64,000 nt of DNA from Cinclus cinclus. Taxonomy: Eukaryota; Chordata; Aves; Passeriformes; Cinclidae. The DNA lies in assembly GCF_963662255.1 (NCBI RefSeq), contig NW_026912169.1, positions 124,001 through 188,000 of the forward strand. The letters run 5' to 3'. The notes beneath the pieces are model-generated. The model did not search any database, had not been told where the DNA came from, and worked only from the letters and a program-made list of their open reading frames with translations. The translations under genes and the position numbers were made by a program. Positions 22,065 to 34,475 of this stretch are shown in pieces (positions within the stretch are counted from its first letter, which is position 1; each line of letters starts with the position of its first letter).

Positions 22065-23443
22065 AGTCCCGGAGGCTGCTGAAACCAAGGCTGTGTTCTG
22101 CCTCTTCATTCTTGCCTTCCTGTGCTCCAGCGAGAAGTGAAGCTCTGGCACGGCATTCAGCTTTGCCGCCTCTCTGCACGGAAAGCACTAGACAGAACTA
22201 GTGTGCTTCGTGCATGCTCTCTCCTCGCTTTTATGGTCACTGCTCTGCTTTTTGCTTGGCAGCGTTCCAAGGGTCCACGGCATACCTCTTGCACAGCGAG
22301 AGGTGGCCGGCGAGGAATACTTGCTGGCTTAAGTCGTTCCATGCTCAAGGCATTCATCAGAGCAGCACAATGCGGGAAAAGAGGGGGGAACATTGCAGGA
22401 CAAATTTCTATGCTGGAACATGATTTTCTGCGAGACAGCTCTTCGCAGCGCTAGTATTTGGCCAGGCTGAAATCAGCGCCACGGGAAGCCAATCTGACAA
22501 GCGGAGTGCAACGAGCGCGGCGATATGGGGCCACTTGGCAGGTGGCCGAAGAAAGACGGCTGCCCCGCGAATGGGGTGCCAGAAGGCAAGTTTCAGCAGG
22601 GCGTTCCGGGCGAGCTTAATGTGTAGCCGCAGTTGTTCTAGGCGAGATTGTAGCCGAGAAGCTTTCCGTCTCCATTCACGAGACAAGAAAAGCAGAAAGC
22701 AATGGTCTAGAGGGTTGAGAAGAAAAGTGCTCGTAGCGAGCTCGTTGCGGCAGAAGCGAAAGCCAGGAGCAGCGTGCTCACTGCGAGAAGTAGACGGCGC
22801 TTCGCCTCCTTGGGAAGGAAATGGCGTCTGGGCACGAACGCCAGCCAGCGAAGCTTCAGAACAGCAGGCTGTTCTGCTCAGCGTACGAGCCTGAAGTGAG
22901 TGGCAAGGGCTAAGGGGACAGTTCCAAGGCATCTAGCTTTCCTGCTAGCAATGCCATTTCTACCCTGCTGTGGAAAACAATGTCCTTTGCCCTTCTGCTC
23001 CGAGAGGCACAGAGCACCTCGGCAGACGCAGTGCAGAGGGAAAGGACACAGTATCCGAGGGAGCGGGACGCCGCTTAGGCGGGCAAAGCAGAAAGGTGCC
23101 GCCCGGCACTGGCTTTGACTCCCTGAGCTGCCTTGCTAGGACAGCAGCTGCCGAAAGCTGGCAACTAGGCTGCCAGAGTGCAGAATGTAGGCGGTCTGGC
23201 ACGCCTGCTTGCCGAAAGCCAGTATCAGCGAGACAGCGTGCTAGGCTCTGTTTCACAGCACCCTGGAGAACACGCCCTTGAAGAATGCCCTCTCTGCTCC
23301 GCAAAAGCTCTGCCACAGTGAAGGTGGAAGAAGCAGCCTGTGGCCACGGGCAGAGCTGGTCAACAGCTGCGCCTAACTTTCCCAAGCTGCGAGAGCATTC
23401 TCAGCCGAGTTCTGCTTTGACAGAGCTATTGCTGAACTTTTGC
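22065..23443 (+). repeat. Satellite monomer 17
   Basis: Alleles: 204C, 354A/362T, 388T, 634A, 713C, 777C, 911A/916A, 1002G/1004A, 1212C, 1255T, 1274C. It differs from unit 21 only at 634 and 777. Confidence 0.95.
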
Positions 23444-24822
23444 AGTCCCGGAGGCTGCTGAAACCAAGGCTGTGTTCTGCCTCTTCATTCTTGCCTTCCT
23501 GTGCTCCAGCGAGAAGTGAAGCTCTGGCACGGCATTCAGCTTTGCCGCCTCTCTGCACGGAAAGCACTAGACAGAACTAGTGTGCTTCGTGCATGCTCTC
23601 TCCTCGCTTTTATGGTCACTGTTCTGCTTTTTGCTTGGCAGCGTTCAAAGGGTCCACGGCATACCTCTTGCACAGCGAGAGGTGGCCGGCGAGGAATACT
23701 TGCTGGCTTAAGTCTTTCCATGCTCAAGGCATTCATCAGAGCAGCACAATGCGGGAAAAGAGAGGGGAACATTGCAGGACAAATTTCTATGCTGGAACAT
23801 GATTGTCTGCGAGACAGCTCTCCGCAGCGCTAGTATTTGGCCAGGCTGAAATCAGCGCCACGGGAAGCCAATCTGACAAGCGGAGTGCAACGAGCGCGGC
23901 GATATGGGGCCACTTGGCAGGTGGCCGAAGAAAGACGGCTGCCCCGCGAATGTGGTGCCAGAAGGCAAGTTTCAGCAGGGCGTTCCGGGCGAGCTTAATG
24001 TGTAGCCGCAGTTGTTCTAGGCGAGATTGTAGCCGAGAAGCTTTCCGTCTCCATTCACGAGACAAGAAAAGCAGAAAGCAATGGTCTAGAGGGTTGAGAA
24101 GAAAAGTGCTCGTAGCGAGCTCGTTGCGGCAGAAGCGAAAGCCAGGAGCAGCGTGCTCACTGCGAGAAGTAGACGGCGCTTCGCCTCCTTGGGAAGGAAA
24201 TGGCGTCTGGGCACGAACGGCAGCCAGCGAAGCTTCAGAACAGCAGGCTGTTCTGCTCAGCGTACGAGCCTGAAGTGAGTGGCAAGGGCTAAGGGGACAG
24301 TTCCAAGGCATCTAGCTTTCCTGCTAGCAATGCCATTTCTACCCTGCTGTGGAAAACAATGTCCTTTGCCCTTCTGCTCCGAGAGGCACAGAGCACCTCG
24401 GCAGACGCAGTGCAGAGGGAAAGGACACAGTATCCGAGGGAGCGTGACGCCGCTTAGGCGGGCAAAGCAGAAAGGTGCCGCCCGGCACTGGCTTTGACTC
24501 CCTGAGCTGCCTTGCTAGGACAGCAGCTGCCGAAAGCTGGCAACTAGGCTGCCAGAGTGCAGAATGTAGGCGGTCTGGCACGCCTGCTTGCCGAAAGCCA
24601 GTATCAGCGAGACAGCGTGCTAGGCTCTGTTTCACAGCACCCTGGAGAACACGCCCTTGAAGAATGCCCTCTCTGCTCCGCAAAAGCTCTGCCACAGCGA
24701 AGGTGGAAGAAGCAGCTTGTGGCCACGGGCAGAGCTGGTCAACAGCTGCGCCTAACTTTCCCAAGCTGCGAGAGCATTCTCAGCCGAGTTCTGCTTTGAC
24801 AGAGCTATTGCTGAACTTTTGC
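23444..24822 (+). repeat. Satellite monomer 18
   Basis: Alleles: 179T, 204A, 272T, 320A, 354A/362G, 379C, 388T, 510T, 634A, 713C, 777G, 911A/916A, 1002T with 1004A, 1212C, 1255C, 1274T. It matches unit 22 at all catalogued sites. The 1002T/1004A intermediate occurs only in this subfamily (18, 22, 36, 38, 41). Confidence 0.95.
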
Positions 24823-26201
24823 AGTCCCGGAGGCTGCTGAAACCAAGGCTGTGTTCTGCCTCTTCATTCTTGCCTTCCTGTGCTCCAGCGAGAAGTGAAG
24901 CTCTGGCACGGCATTCAGCTTTGCCGCCTCTCTGCACGGAAAGCACTAGACAGAACTAGTGTGCTTCGTGCATGCTCTCTCCTCGCTTTTATGGTCACTG
25001 CTCTGCTTTTTGCTTGGCAGCGTTCAAAGGGTCCACGGCATACCTCTTGCACAGCGAGAGGTGGCCGGCGAGGAATACTTGCTGGCTTAAGTCGTTCCAT
25101 GCTCAAGGCATTCATCAGAGCAGCACAATGCGGGAAAAGAGGGGGGAACATTGCAGGACAAATTTCTATGCTGGAACATGATTTTCTGCGAGACAGCTCT
25201 TCGCAGCGCTAGTATTTGGCCAGGCTGAAATCAGCGCCACGGGAAGCCAATCTGACAAGCGGAGTGCAACGAGCGCGGCGATATGGGGCCACTTGGCAGG
25301 TGGCCGAAGAAAGACGGCTGCCCCGCGAATGGGGTGCCAGAAGGCAAGTTTCAGCAGGGCGTTCCGGGCGAGCTTAATGTGTAGCCGCAGTTGTTCTAGG
25401 CGAGATTGTAGCCGAGAAGCTTTCCGTCTCCATTCACGAGACAAGAAAAGCAGAAAGCAATGGTCTAGAGGGTTGAGAAGAAAAGTGCTCGTAGCGAGCT
25501 CGTTGCGGCAGAAGCGAAAGCCAGGAGCAGCGTGCTCACTGCGAGAAGTAGACGGCGCTTCGCCTCCTTGGGAAGGAAATGGCGTCTGGGCACGAACGCC
25601 AGCCAGCGAAGCTTCAGAACAGCAGGCTGTTCTGCTCAGCGTACGAGCCTGAAGTGAGTGGCAAGGGCTAAGGGGACAGTTCCAAGGCATCTAGCTTTCC
25701 TGCTAGCAATGCCATTTCTACCCTGCTGTGGAAAACAATGTCCTTTGCCCTTCTGCTCCGAGAGGCACAGAGCACCTCGGCAGACGCAGTGCAGAGGGAA
25801 AGGACACAGTATCCGAGGGAGCGGGACGCCGCTTAGGCGGGCAAAGCAGAAAGGTGCCGCCCGGCACTGGCTTTGACTCCCTGAGCTGCCTTGCTAGGAC
25901 AGCAGCTGCCGAAAGCTGGCAACTAGGCTGCCAGAGTGCAGAATGTAGGCGGTCTGGCACGCCTGCTTGCCGAAAGCCAGTATCAGCGAGACAGCGTGCT
26001 AGGCTCTGTTTCACAGCACCCTGGAGAACACGCACTTGAAGAATGCCCTCTCTGCTCCGCAAAAGCTCTGCCACAGTGAAGGTGGAAGAAGCAGCCTGTG
26101 GCCACGGGCAGAGCTGGTCAACAGCTGCGCCTAACTTTCCCAAGCTGCGAGAGCATTCTCAGCCGAGTTCTGCTTTGACAGAGCTATTGCTGAACTTTTG
26201 C
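24823..26201 (+). repeat. Satellite monomer 19
   Basis: Same haplotype as units 14 and 27 (204A, 388T, 777C, 1002G/1004A, 1212A, 1255T, 1274C). It closes the first copy of the duplicated 4-unit block. Confidence 0.95.
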
Positions 26202-27580
26202 AGTCCCGGAGGCTGCTGAAACCAAGGCTGTGTTCTGCCTCTTCATTCTTGCCTTCCTGTGCTCCAGCGAGAAGTGAAGCTCTGGCACGGCATTCAGCTT
26301 TGCCGCCTCTCTGCACGGAAAGCACTAGACAGAACTAGTGTGCTTCGTGCATGCTCTCTCCTCGCTTTTATGGTCACTGCTCTGCTTTTTGCTTGGCAGC
26401 GTTCCAAGGGTCCACGGCATACCTCTTGCACAGCGAGAGGTGGCCGGCGAGGAATACTTGCTGGCTTAAGTCGTTCCATGCTCAAGGCATTCATCAGAGC
26501 AGCACAATGCGGGAAAAGAGGGGGGAACATTGCAGGACAAATTTCTATGCTGGATCATGATTGTCTGCGAGACAGCTCTTCGCAGCGCGAGTATTTGGCC
26601 AGGCTGAAATCAGCGCCACGGGAAGCCAATCTGACAAGCGGAGTGCAACGAGCGCGGCGATATGGGGCCACTTGGCAGGTGGCCGAAGAAAGACGGCTGC
26701 CCCGCGAATGGGGTGCCAGAAGGCAAGTTTCAGCAGGGCGTTCCGGGCGAGCTTAATGTGTAGCCGCAGTTGTTCTAGGCGAGATTGTAGCCGAGAAGCT
26801 TTCCGTCTCCATTCACGAGACAAGAAAAGCAGAACGCAATGGTCTAGAGGGTTGAGAAGAAAAGTGCTCGTAGCGAGCTCGTTGCGGCAGAAGCGAAAGC
26901 CAGGAGCAGCGTGATCACTGCGAGAAGTAGACGGCGCTTCGCCTCCTTGGGAAGGAAATGGCGTCTGGGCACGAACGGCAGCCAGCGAAGCTTCAGAACA
27001 GCAGGCTGTTCTGCTCAGCGTACGAGCCTGAAGTGAGTGGCAAGGGCTAAGGGGACAGTTCCAAGGCATCTAGCTTTCCTGCTAGCAATGCCATTTCTAC
27101 CCTGCTGTGGAAAACATTGTCCTTTGCCCTTCTGCTCCGAGAGGCACAGAGCACCTCGGCAGACGCAGTGCAGAGGGAAAGGACACAGTATCCGAGGGAG
27201 CGTGGCGCCGCTTAGGCGGGCAAAGCAGAAAGGTGCCGCCCGGCACTGGCTTTGACTCCCTGAGCTGCCTTGCTAGGACAGCAGCTGCCGAAAGCTGGCA
27301 ACTAGGCTGCCAGAGTGCAGAATGTAGGCGGTCTGGCACGCCTGCTTGCCGAAAGCCAGTATCAGCGAGACAGCGTGCTAGGCTCTGTTTCACAGCACCC
27401 TGGAGAACACGCCCTTGAAGAATGCCCTCTCTGCTCCGCAAAAGCTCTGCCACAGCGAAGGTGGAAGAAGCAGCTTGTGGCCACGGGCAGAGCTGGTCAA
27501 CAGCTGCGCCTAACTTTCCCAAGCTGCGAGAGCATTCTCAGCCGAGTTCTGCTTTGACAGAGCTATTGCTGAACTTTTGC
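26202..27580 (+). repeat. Satellite monomer 20
   Basis: As unit 16 except 713A, which puts the 713A allele on a 354T/362G background found nowhere else. It opens the second copy of the 4-unit block. Confidence 0.95.
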
Positions 27581-28959
27581 AGTCCCGGAGGCTGCTGAAA
27601 CCAAGGCTGTGTTCTGCCTCTTCATTCTTGCCTTCCTGTGCTCCAGCGAGAAGTGAAGCTCTGGCACGGCATTCAGCTTTGCCGCCTCTCTGCACGGAAA
27701 GCACTAGACAGAACTAGTGTGCTTCGTGCATGCTCTCTCCTCGCTTTTATGGTCACTGCTCTGCTTTTTGCTTGGCAGCGTTCCAAGGGTCCACGGCATA
27801 CCTCTTGCACAGCGAGAGGTGGCCGGCGAGGAATACTTGCTGGCTTAAGTCGTTCCATGCTCAAGGCATTCATCAGAGCAGCACAATGCGGGAAAAGAGG
27901 GGGGAACATTGCAGGACAAATTTCTATGCTGGAACATGATTTTCTGCGAGACAGCTCTTCGCAGCGCTAGTATTTGGCCAGGCTGAAATCAGCGCCACGG
28001 GAAGCCAATCTGACAAGCGGAGTGCAACGAGCGCGGCGATATGGGGCCACTTGGCAGGTGGCCGAAGAAAGACGGCTGCCCCGCGAATGGGGTGCCAGAA
28101 GGCAAGTTTCAGCAGGGCGTTCCGGGCGAGCTTAATGTGTAGCCGCAGTTGTTCTAGGCGAGATTGTAGCCGAGAAGCTTTCCGTCTCCATTCACGAGAC
28201 AAGAAAAGCAGAACGCAATGGTCTAGAGGGTTGAGAAGAAAAGTGCTCGTAGCGAGCTCGTTGCGGCAGAAGCGAAAGCCAGGAGCAGCGTGCTCACTGC
28301 GAGAAGTAGACGGCGCTTCGCCTCCTTGGGAAGGAAATGGCGTCTGGGCACGAACGGCAGCCAGCGAAGCTTCAGAACAGCAGGCTGTTCTGCTCAGCGT
28401 ACGAGCCTGAAGTGAGTGGCAAGGGCTAAGGGGACAGTTCCAAGGCATCTAGCTTTCCTGCTAGCAATGCCATTTCTACCCTGCTGTGGAAAACAATGTC
28501 CTTTGCCCTTCTGCTCCGAGAGGCACAGAGCACCTCGGCAGACGCAGTGCAGAGGGAAAGGACACAGTATCCGAGGGAGCGGGACGCCGCTTAGGCGGGC
28601 AAAGCAGAAAGGTGCCGCCCGGCACTGGCTTTGACTCCCTGAGCTGCCTTGCTAGGACAGCAGCTGCCGAAAGCTGGCAACTAGGCTGCCAGAGTGCAGA
28701 ATGTAGGCGGTCTGGCACGCCTGCTTGCCGAAAGCCAGTATCAGCGAGACAGCGTGCTAGGCTCTGTTTCACAGCACCCTGGAGAACACGCCCTTGAAGA
28801 ATGCCCTCTCTGCTCCGCAAAAGCTCTGCCACAGTGAAGGTGGAAGAAGCAGCCTGTGGCCACGGGCAGAGCTGGTCAACAGCTGCGCCTAACTTTCCCA
28901 AGCTGCGAGAGCATTCTCAGCCGAGTTCTGCTTTGACAGAGCTATTGCTGAACTTTTGC
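27581..28959 (+). repeat. Satellite monomer 21
   Basis: Alleles: 204C, 354A/362T, 388T, 634C, 713C, 777G, 911A/916A, 1002G/1004A, 1212C, 1255T, 1274C. Counterpart of unit 17. The differing sites 634 and 777 are adjacent among the variable sites, consistent with one short converted tract. Confidence 0.95.
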
Positions 28960-30338
28960 AGTCCCGGAGGCTGCTGAAACCAAGGCTGTGTTCTGCCTCT
29001 TCATTCTTGCCTTCCTGTGCTCCAGCGAGAAGTGAAGCTCTGGCACGGCATTCAGCTTTGCCGCCTCTCTGCACGGAAAGCACTAGACAGAACTAGTGTG
29101 CTTCGTGCATGCTCTCTCCTCGCTTTTATGGTCACTGTTCTGCTTTTTGCTTGGCAGCGTTCAAAGGGTCCACGGCATACCTCTTGCACAGCGAGAGGTG
29201 GCCGGCGAGGAATACTTGCTGGCTTAAGTCTTTCCATGCTCAAGGCATTCATCAGAGCAGCACAATGCGGGAAAAGAGAGGGGAACATTGCAGGACAAAT
29301 TTCTATGCTGGAACATGATTGTCTGCGAGACAGCTCTCCGCAGCGCTAGTATTTGGCCAGGCTGAAATCAGCGCCACGGGAAGCCAATCTGACAAGCGGA
29401 GTGCAACGAGCGCGGCGATATGGGGCCACTTGGCAGGTGGCCGAAGAAAGACGGCTGCCCCGCGAATGTGGTGCCAGAAGGCAAGTTTCAGCAGGGCGTT
29501 CCGGGCGAGCTTAATGTGTAGCCGCAGTTGTTCTAGGCGAGATTGTAGCCGAGAAGCTTTCCGTCTCCATTCACGAGACAAGAAAAGCAGAAAGCAATGG
29601 TCTAGAGGGTTGAGAAGAAAAGTGCTCGTAGCGAGCTCGTTGCGGCAGAAGCGAAAGCCAGGAGCAGCGTGCTCACTGCGAGAAGTAGACGGCGCTTCGC
29701 CTCCTTGGGAAGGAAATGGCGTCTGGGCACGAACGGCAGCCAGCGAAGCTTCAGAACAGCAGGCTGTTCTGCTCAGCGTACGAGCCTGAAGTGAGTGGCA
29801 AGGGCTAAGGGGACAGTTCCAAGGCATCTAGCTTTCCTGCTAGCAATGCCATTTCTACCCTGCTGTGGAAAACAATGTCCTTTGCCCTTCTGCTCCGAGA
29901 GGCACAGAGCACCTCGGCAGACGCAGTGCAGAGGGAAAGGACACAGTATCCGAGGGAGCGTGACGCCGCTTAGGCGGGCAAAGCAGAAAGGTGCCGCCCG
30001 GCACTGGCTTTGACTCCCTGAGCTGCCTTGCTAGGACAGCAGCTGCCGAAAGCTGGCAACTAGGCTGCCAGAGTGCAGAATGTAGGCGGTCTGGCACGCC
30101 TGCTTGCCGAAAGCCAGTATCAGCGAGACAGCGTGCTAGGCTCTGTTTCACAGCACCCTGGAGAACACGCCCTTGAAGAATGCCCTCTCTGCTCCGCAAA
30201 AGCTCTGCCACAGCGAAGGTGGAAGAAGCAGCTTGTGGCCACGGGCAGAGCTGGTCAACAGCTGCGCCTAACTTTCCCAAGCTGCGAGAGCATTCTCAGC
30301 CGAGTTCTGCTTTGACAGAGCTATTGCTGAACTTTTGC
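28960..30338 (+). repeat. Satellite monomer 22
   Basis: Matches unit 18 at all catalogued sites, including 179T, 272T, 320A, 379C and 510T, 4 units (5,516 bp) away. Confidence 0.95.
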
Positions 30339-31717
30339 AGTCCCGGAGGCTGCTGAAACCAAGGCTGTGTTCTGCCTCTTCATTCTTGCCTTCCTGTGCT
30401 CCAGCGAGAAGTGAAGCTCTGGCACGGCATTCAGCTTTGCCGCCTCTCTGCACGGAAAGCACTAGACAGAACTAGTGTGCTTCGTGCATGCTCTCTCCTC
30501 GCTTTTATGGTCACTGCTCTGCTTTTTGCTTGGCAGCGTTCAAAGGGTCCACGGCATACATCTTGCACAGCGAGAGGTGGCCGGCGAGGAATACTTGCTG
30601 GCTTAAGTCGTTCCATGCTCAAGGCATTCATCAGAGCAGCACAATGCGGGAAAAGAGGGGGGAACATTGCAGGACAAATTTCTATGCTGGAACATGATTT
30701 TCTGCGAGACAGCTCTTCGCAGCGCTAGTATTTGGCCAGGCTGAAATCAGCTCCACGGGAAGCCAATCTGACAAGCGGAGTGCAACGAGCGCGGCGATAT
30801 GGGGCCACTTGGCAGGTGGCCGAAGAAAGACGGCTGCCCCGCGAATGGGGTGCCAGAAGGCAAGTTTCAGCAGGGCGTTCCGGGCGAGCTTAATGTGTAG
30901 CCGCAGTTGTTCTAGGCGAGATTGTAGCCGAGAAGCTTTCCGTCTCCATTCACGAGACAAGAAAAGCAGAAAGCAATGGTCTAGAGGGTTGAGAAGAAAA
31001 GTGCTCGTAGCGAGCTCGTTGCGGCAGAAGCGAAAGCCAGGAGCAGCGTGCTCACTGCGAGAAGTAGACGGCGCTTCGCCTCCTTGGGAAGGAAATGGCG
31101 TCTGGGCACGAACGCCAGCCAGCGAAGCTTCAGAACAGCAGGCTGTTCTGCTCAGCGTACGAGCCTGAAGTGAGTGGCAAGGGCTAAGGGGACAGTTCCA
31201 AGGCATCTAGCTTTCCTGCTAGCAATGCCATTTCTACCCTGCTGTGGAAAACAATGTCCTTTGCCCTTCTGCTCCGAGAGGCACAGAGCACCTCGGCAGA
31301 CGCAGTGCAGAGGGAAAGGACACAGTATCCGAGGGAGCGGGACGCCGCTTAGGCGGGCAAAGCAGAAAGGTGCCGCCCGGCACTGGCTTTGACTCCCTGA
31401 GCTGCCTTGCTAGGACAGCAGCTGCCGAAAGCTGGCAACTAGGCTGCCAGAGTGCAGAATGTAGGCGGTCTGGCACGCCTGCTTGCCGAAAGCCAGTATC
31501 AGCGAGACAGCGTGCTAGGCTCTGTTTCACAGCACCCTGGAGAACACGCCCTTGAAGAATGCCCTCTCTGCTCCGCAAAAGCTCTGCCACAGCGAAGGTG
31601 GAAGAAGCAGCTTGTGGCCACGGGCAGAGCTGGTCAACAGCTGCGCCTAACTTTCCCAAGCTGCGAGAGCATTCTCAGCCGAGTTCTGCTTTGACAGAGC
31701 TATTGCTGAACTTTTGC
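30339..31717 (+). repeat. Satellite monomer 23
   Basis: Alleles: 204A, 222A, 388T, 414T, 634A, 713C, 777C, 911A/916A, 1002G/1004A, 1212C, 1255C, 1274T. 222A is shared only with unit 28. Confidence 0.95.
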
Positions 31718-33096
31718 AGTCCCGGAGGCTGCTGAAACCAAGGCTGTGTTCTGCCTCTTCATTCTTGCCTTCCTGTGCTCCAGCGAGAAGTGAAGCTCTG
31801 GCACGGCATTCAGCTTTGCCGCCTCTCTGCACGGAAAGCACTAGACAGAACTAGTGTGCTTCGTGCATGCTCTCTCCTCGCTTTTATGGTCACTGCTCTG
31901 CTTTTTGCTTGGCAGCGTTCCAAGGGTCCACGGCATACCTCTTGCACAGCGAGAGGTGGCCGGCGAGGAATACTTGCTGGCTTAAGTCGTTCCATGCTCA
32001 AGGCATTCATCAGAGCAGCACAATGCGGGAAAAGAGGGGGGAACATTGCAGGACAAATTTCTATGCTGGAACATGATTTTCTGCGAGACAGCTCTTCGCA
32101 GCGCGAGTATTTGGCCAGGCTGAAATCAGCGCCACGGGAAGCCAATCTGACAAGCGGAGTGCAACGAGCGCGGCGATATGGGGCCACTTGGCAGGTGGCC
32201 GAAGAAAGACGGCTGCCCCGCGAATGGGGTGCCAGAAGGCAAGTTTCAGCAGGGCGTTCCGGGCGAGCTTAATGTGTAGCCGCAGTTGTTCTAGGCGAGA
32301 TTGTAGCCGAGAAGCTTTCCGTCTCCATTCACGAGACAAGAAAAGCAGAAAGCAATGGTCTAGAGGGTTGAGAAGAAAAGTGCTCGTAGCGAGCTCGTTG
32401 CGGCAGAAGCGAAAGCCAGGAGCAGCGTGATCACTGCGAGAAGTAGACGGCGCTTCGCCTCCTTGGGAAGGAAATGGCGTCTGGGCACGAACGCCAGCCA
32501 GCGAAGCTTCAGAACAGCAGGCTGTTCTGCTCAGCGTACGAGCCTGAAGTGAGTGGCAAGGGCTAAGGGGACAGTTCCAAGGCATCTAGCTTTCCTGCTA
32601 GCAATGCCATTTCTACCCTGCTGTGGATAACATTGTCCTTTGCCCTTCTGCTCCGAGAGGCACAGAGCACCTCGGCAGACGCAGTGCAGAGGGAAAGGAC
32701 ACAGTATCCGAGGGAGCGTGGCGCCGCTTAGGCGGGCAAAGCAGAAAGGTGCCGCCCGGCACTGGCTTTGACTCCCTGAGCTGCCTTGCTAGGACAGCAG
32801 CTGCCGAAAGCTGGCAACTAGGCTGCCAGAGTGCAGAATGTAGGCGGTCTGGCACGCCTGCTTGCCGAAAGCCAGTATCAGCGAGACAGCGTGCTAGGCT
32901 CTGTTTCACAGCACCCTGGAGAACACGCACTTGAAGAATGCCCTCTCTGCTCCGCAAAAGCTCTGCCACAGCGAAGGTGGAAGAAGCAGCCTGTGGCCAC
33001 GGGCAGAGCTGGTCAACAGCTGCGCCTAACTTTCCCAAGCTGCGAGAGCATTCTCAGCCGAGTTCTGCTTTGACAGAGCTATTGCTGAACTTTTGC
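31718..33096 (+). repeat. Satellite monomer 24
   Basis: Alleles: 204C, 354A/362T, 388G, 634A, 713A, 777C with 781-782CC, 911T/916T, 1002T/1004G, 1212A, 1255C, 1274C. It is like unit 29 except at 777 and 946. These two are the only 911T units that lack 781-782AA. Confidence 0.95.
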
Positions 33097-34475
33097 AGTC
33101 CCGGAGGCTGCTGAAACCAAGGCTGTGTTCTGCCTCTTCATTCTTGCCTTCCTGTGCTCCAGCGAGAAGTGAAGCTCTGGCACGGCATTCAGCTTTGCCG
33201 CCTCTCTGCACGGAAAGCACTAGACAGAACTAGTGTGCTTCGTGCATGCTCTCTCCTCGCTTTTATGGTCACTGCTCTGCTTTTTGCTTGGCAGCGTTCC
33301 AAGGGTCCACGGCATACCTCTTGCACAGCGAGAGGTGGCCGGCGAGGAATACTTGCTGGCTTAAGTCGTTCCATGCTCAAGGCATTCATCAGAGCAGCAC
33401 AATGCGGGAAAAGAGGGGGGAACATTGCAGGACAAATTTCTATGCTGGATCATGATTGTCTGCGAGACAGCTCTTCGCAGCGCGAGTATTTGGCCAGGCT
33501 GAAATCAGCGCCACGGGAAGCCAATCTGACAAGCGGAGTGCAACGAGCGCGGCGATATGGGGCCACTTGGCAGGTGGCCGAAGAAAGACGGCTGCCCCGC
33601 GAATGGGGTGCCAGAAGGCAAGTTTCAGCAGGGCGTTCCGGGCGAGCTTAATGTGTAGCCGCAGTTGTTCTAGGCGAGATTGTAGCCGAGAAGCTTTCCG
33701 TCTCCATTCACGAGACAAGAAAAGCAGAACGCAATGGTCTAGAGGGTTGAGAAGAAAAGTGCTCGTAGCGAGCTCGTTGCGGCAGAAGCGAAAGCCAGGA
33801 GCAGCGTGCTCACTGCGAGAAGTAGACGGCGCTTCGCCTCCTTGGGAAGGAAATGGCGTCTGGGCACGAACGCCAGCCAGCGAAGCTTCAGAACAGCAGG
33901 CTGTTCTGCTCAGCGTACGAGCCTGAAGTGAGTGGCAAGGGCTAAGGGGACAGTTCCAAGGCATCTAGCTTTCCTGCTAGCAATGCCATTTCTACCCTGC
34001 TGTGGAAAACAATGTCCTTTGCCCTTCTGCTCCGAGAGGCACAGAGCACCTCGGCAGACGCAGTGCAGAGGGAAAGGACACAGTATCCGAGGGAGCGGGA
34101 CGCCGCTTAGGCGGGCAAAGCAGAAAGGTGCCGCCCGGCACTGGCTTTGACTCCCTGAGCTGCCTTGCTAGGACAGCAGCTGCCGAAAGCTGGCAACTAG
34201 GCTGCCAGAGTGCAGAATGTAGGCGGTCTGGCACGCCTGCTTGCCGAAAGCCAGTATCAGCGAGACAGCGTGCTAGGCTCTGTTTCACAGCACCCTGGAG
34301 AACACGCCCTTGAAGAATGCCCTCTCTGCTCCGCAAAAGCTCTGCCACAGCGAAGGTGGAAGAAGCAGCTTGTGGCCACGGGCAGAGCTGGTCAACAGCT
34401 GCGCCTAACTTTCCCAAGCTGCGAGAGCATTCTCAGCCGAGTTCTGCTTTGACAGAGCTATTGCTGAACTTTTGC
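33097..34475 (+). repeat. Satellite monomer 25
   Basis: Alleles: 204C, 354T/362G, 388G, 634C, 713C, 777C, 911A/916A, 1002G/1004A, 1212C, 1255C, 1274T. It equals unit 11 except at 319, 777 and 818. Confidence 0.95.

Larger units (their letters stand above)
20686..31717 (+). repeat. Duplicated 4-unit block (units 16-19 and 20-23)
   Basis: At a spacing of 4 units (5,516 bp), unit 16 matches 20 except at 713, unit 17 matches 21 except at 634 and 777, and unit 18 matches 22 fully. Unit 19 matches 23 less well (222, 414, 1212, 1255 and 1274 differ), which suggests that the right boundary of the second copy lies within or near unit 23. This is a two-copy higher-order repeat, as expected after one unequal exchange. 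Confidence 0.75.
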
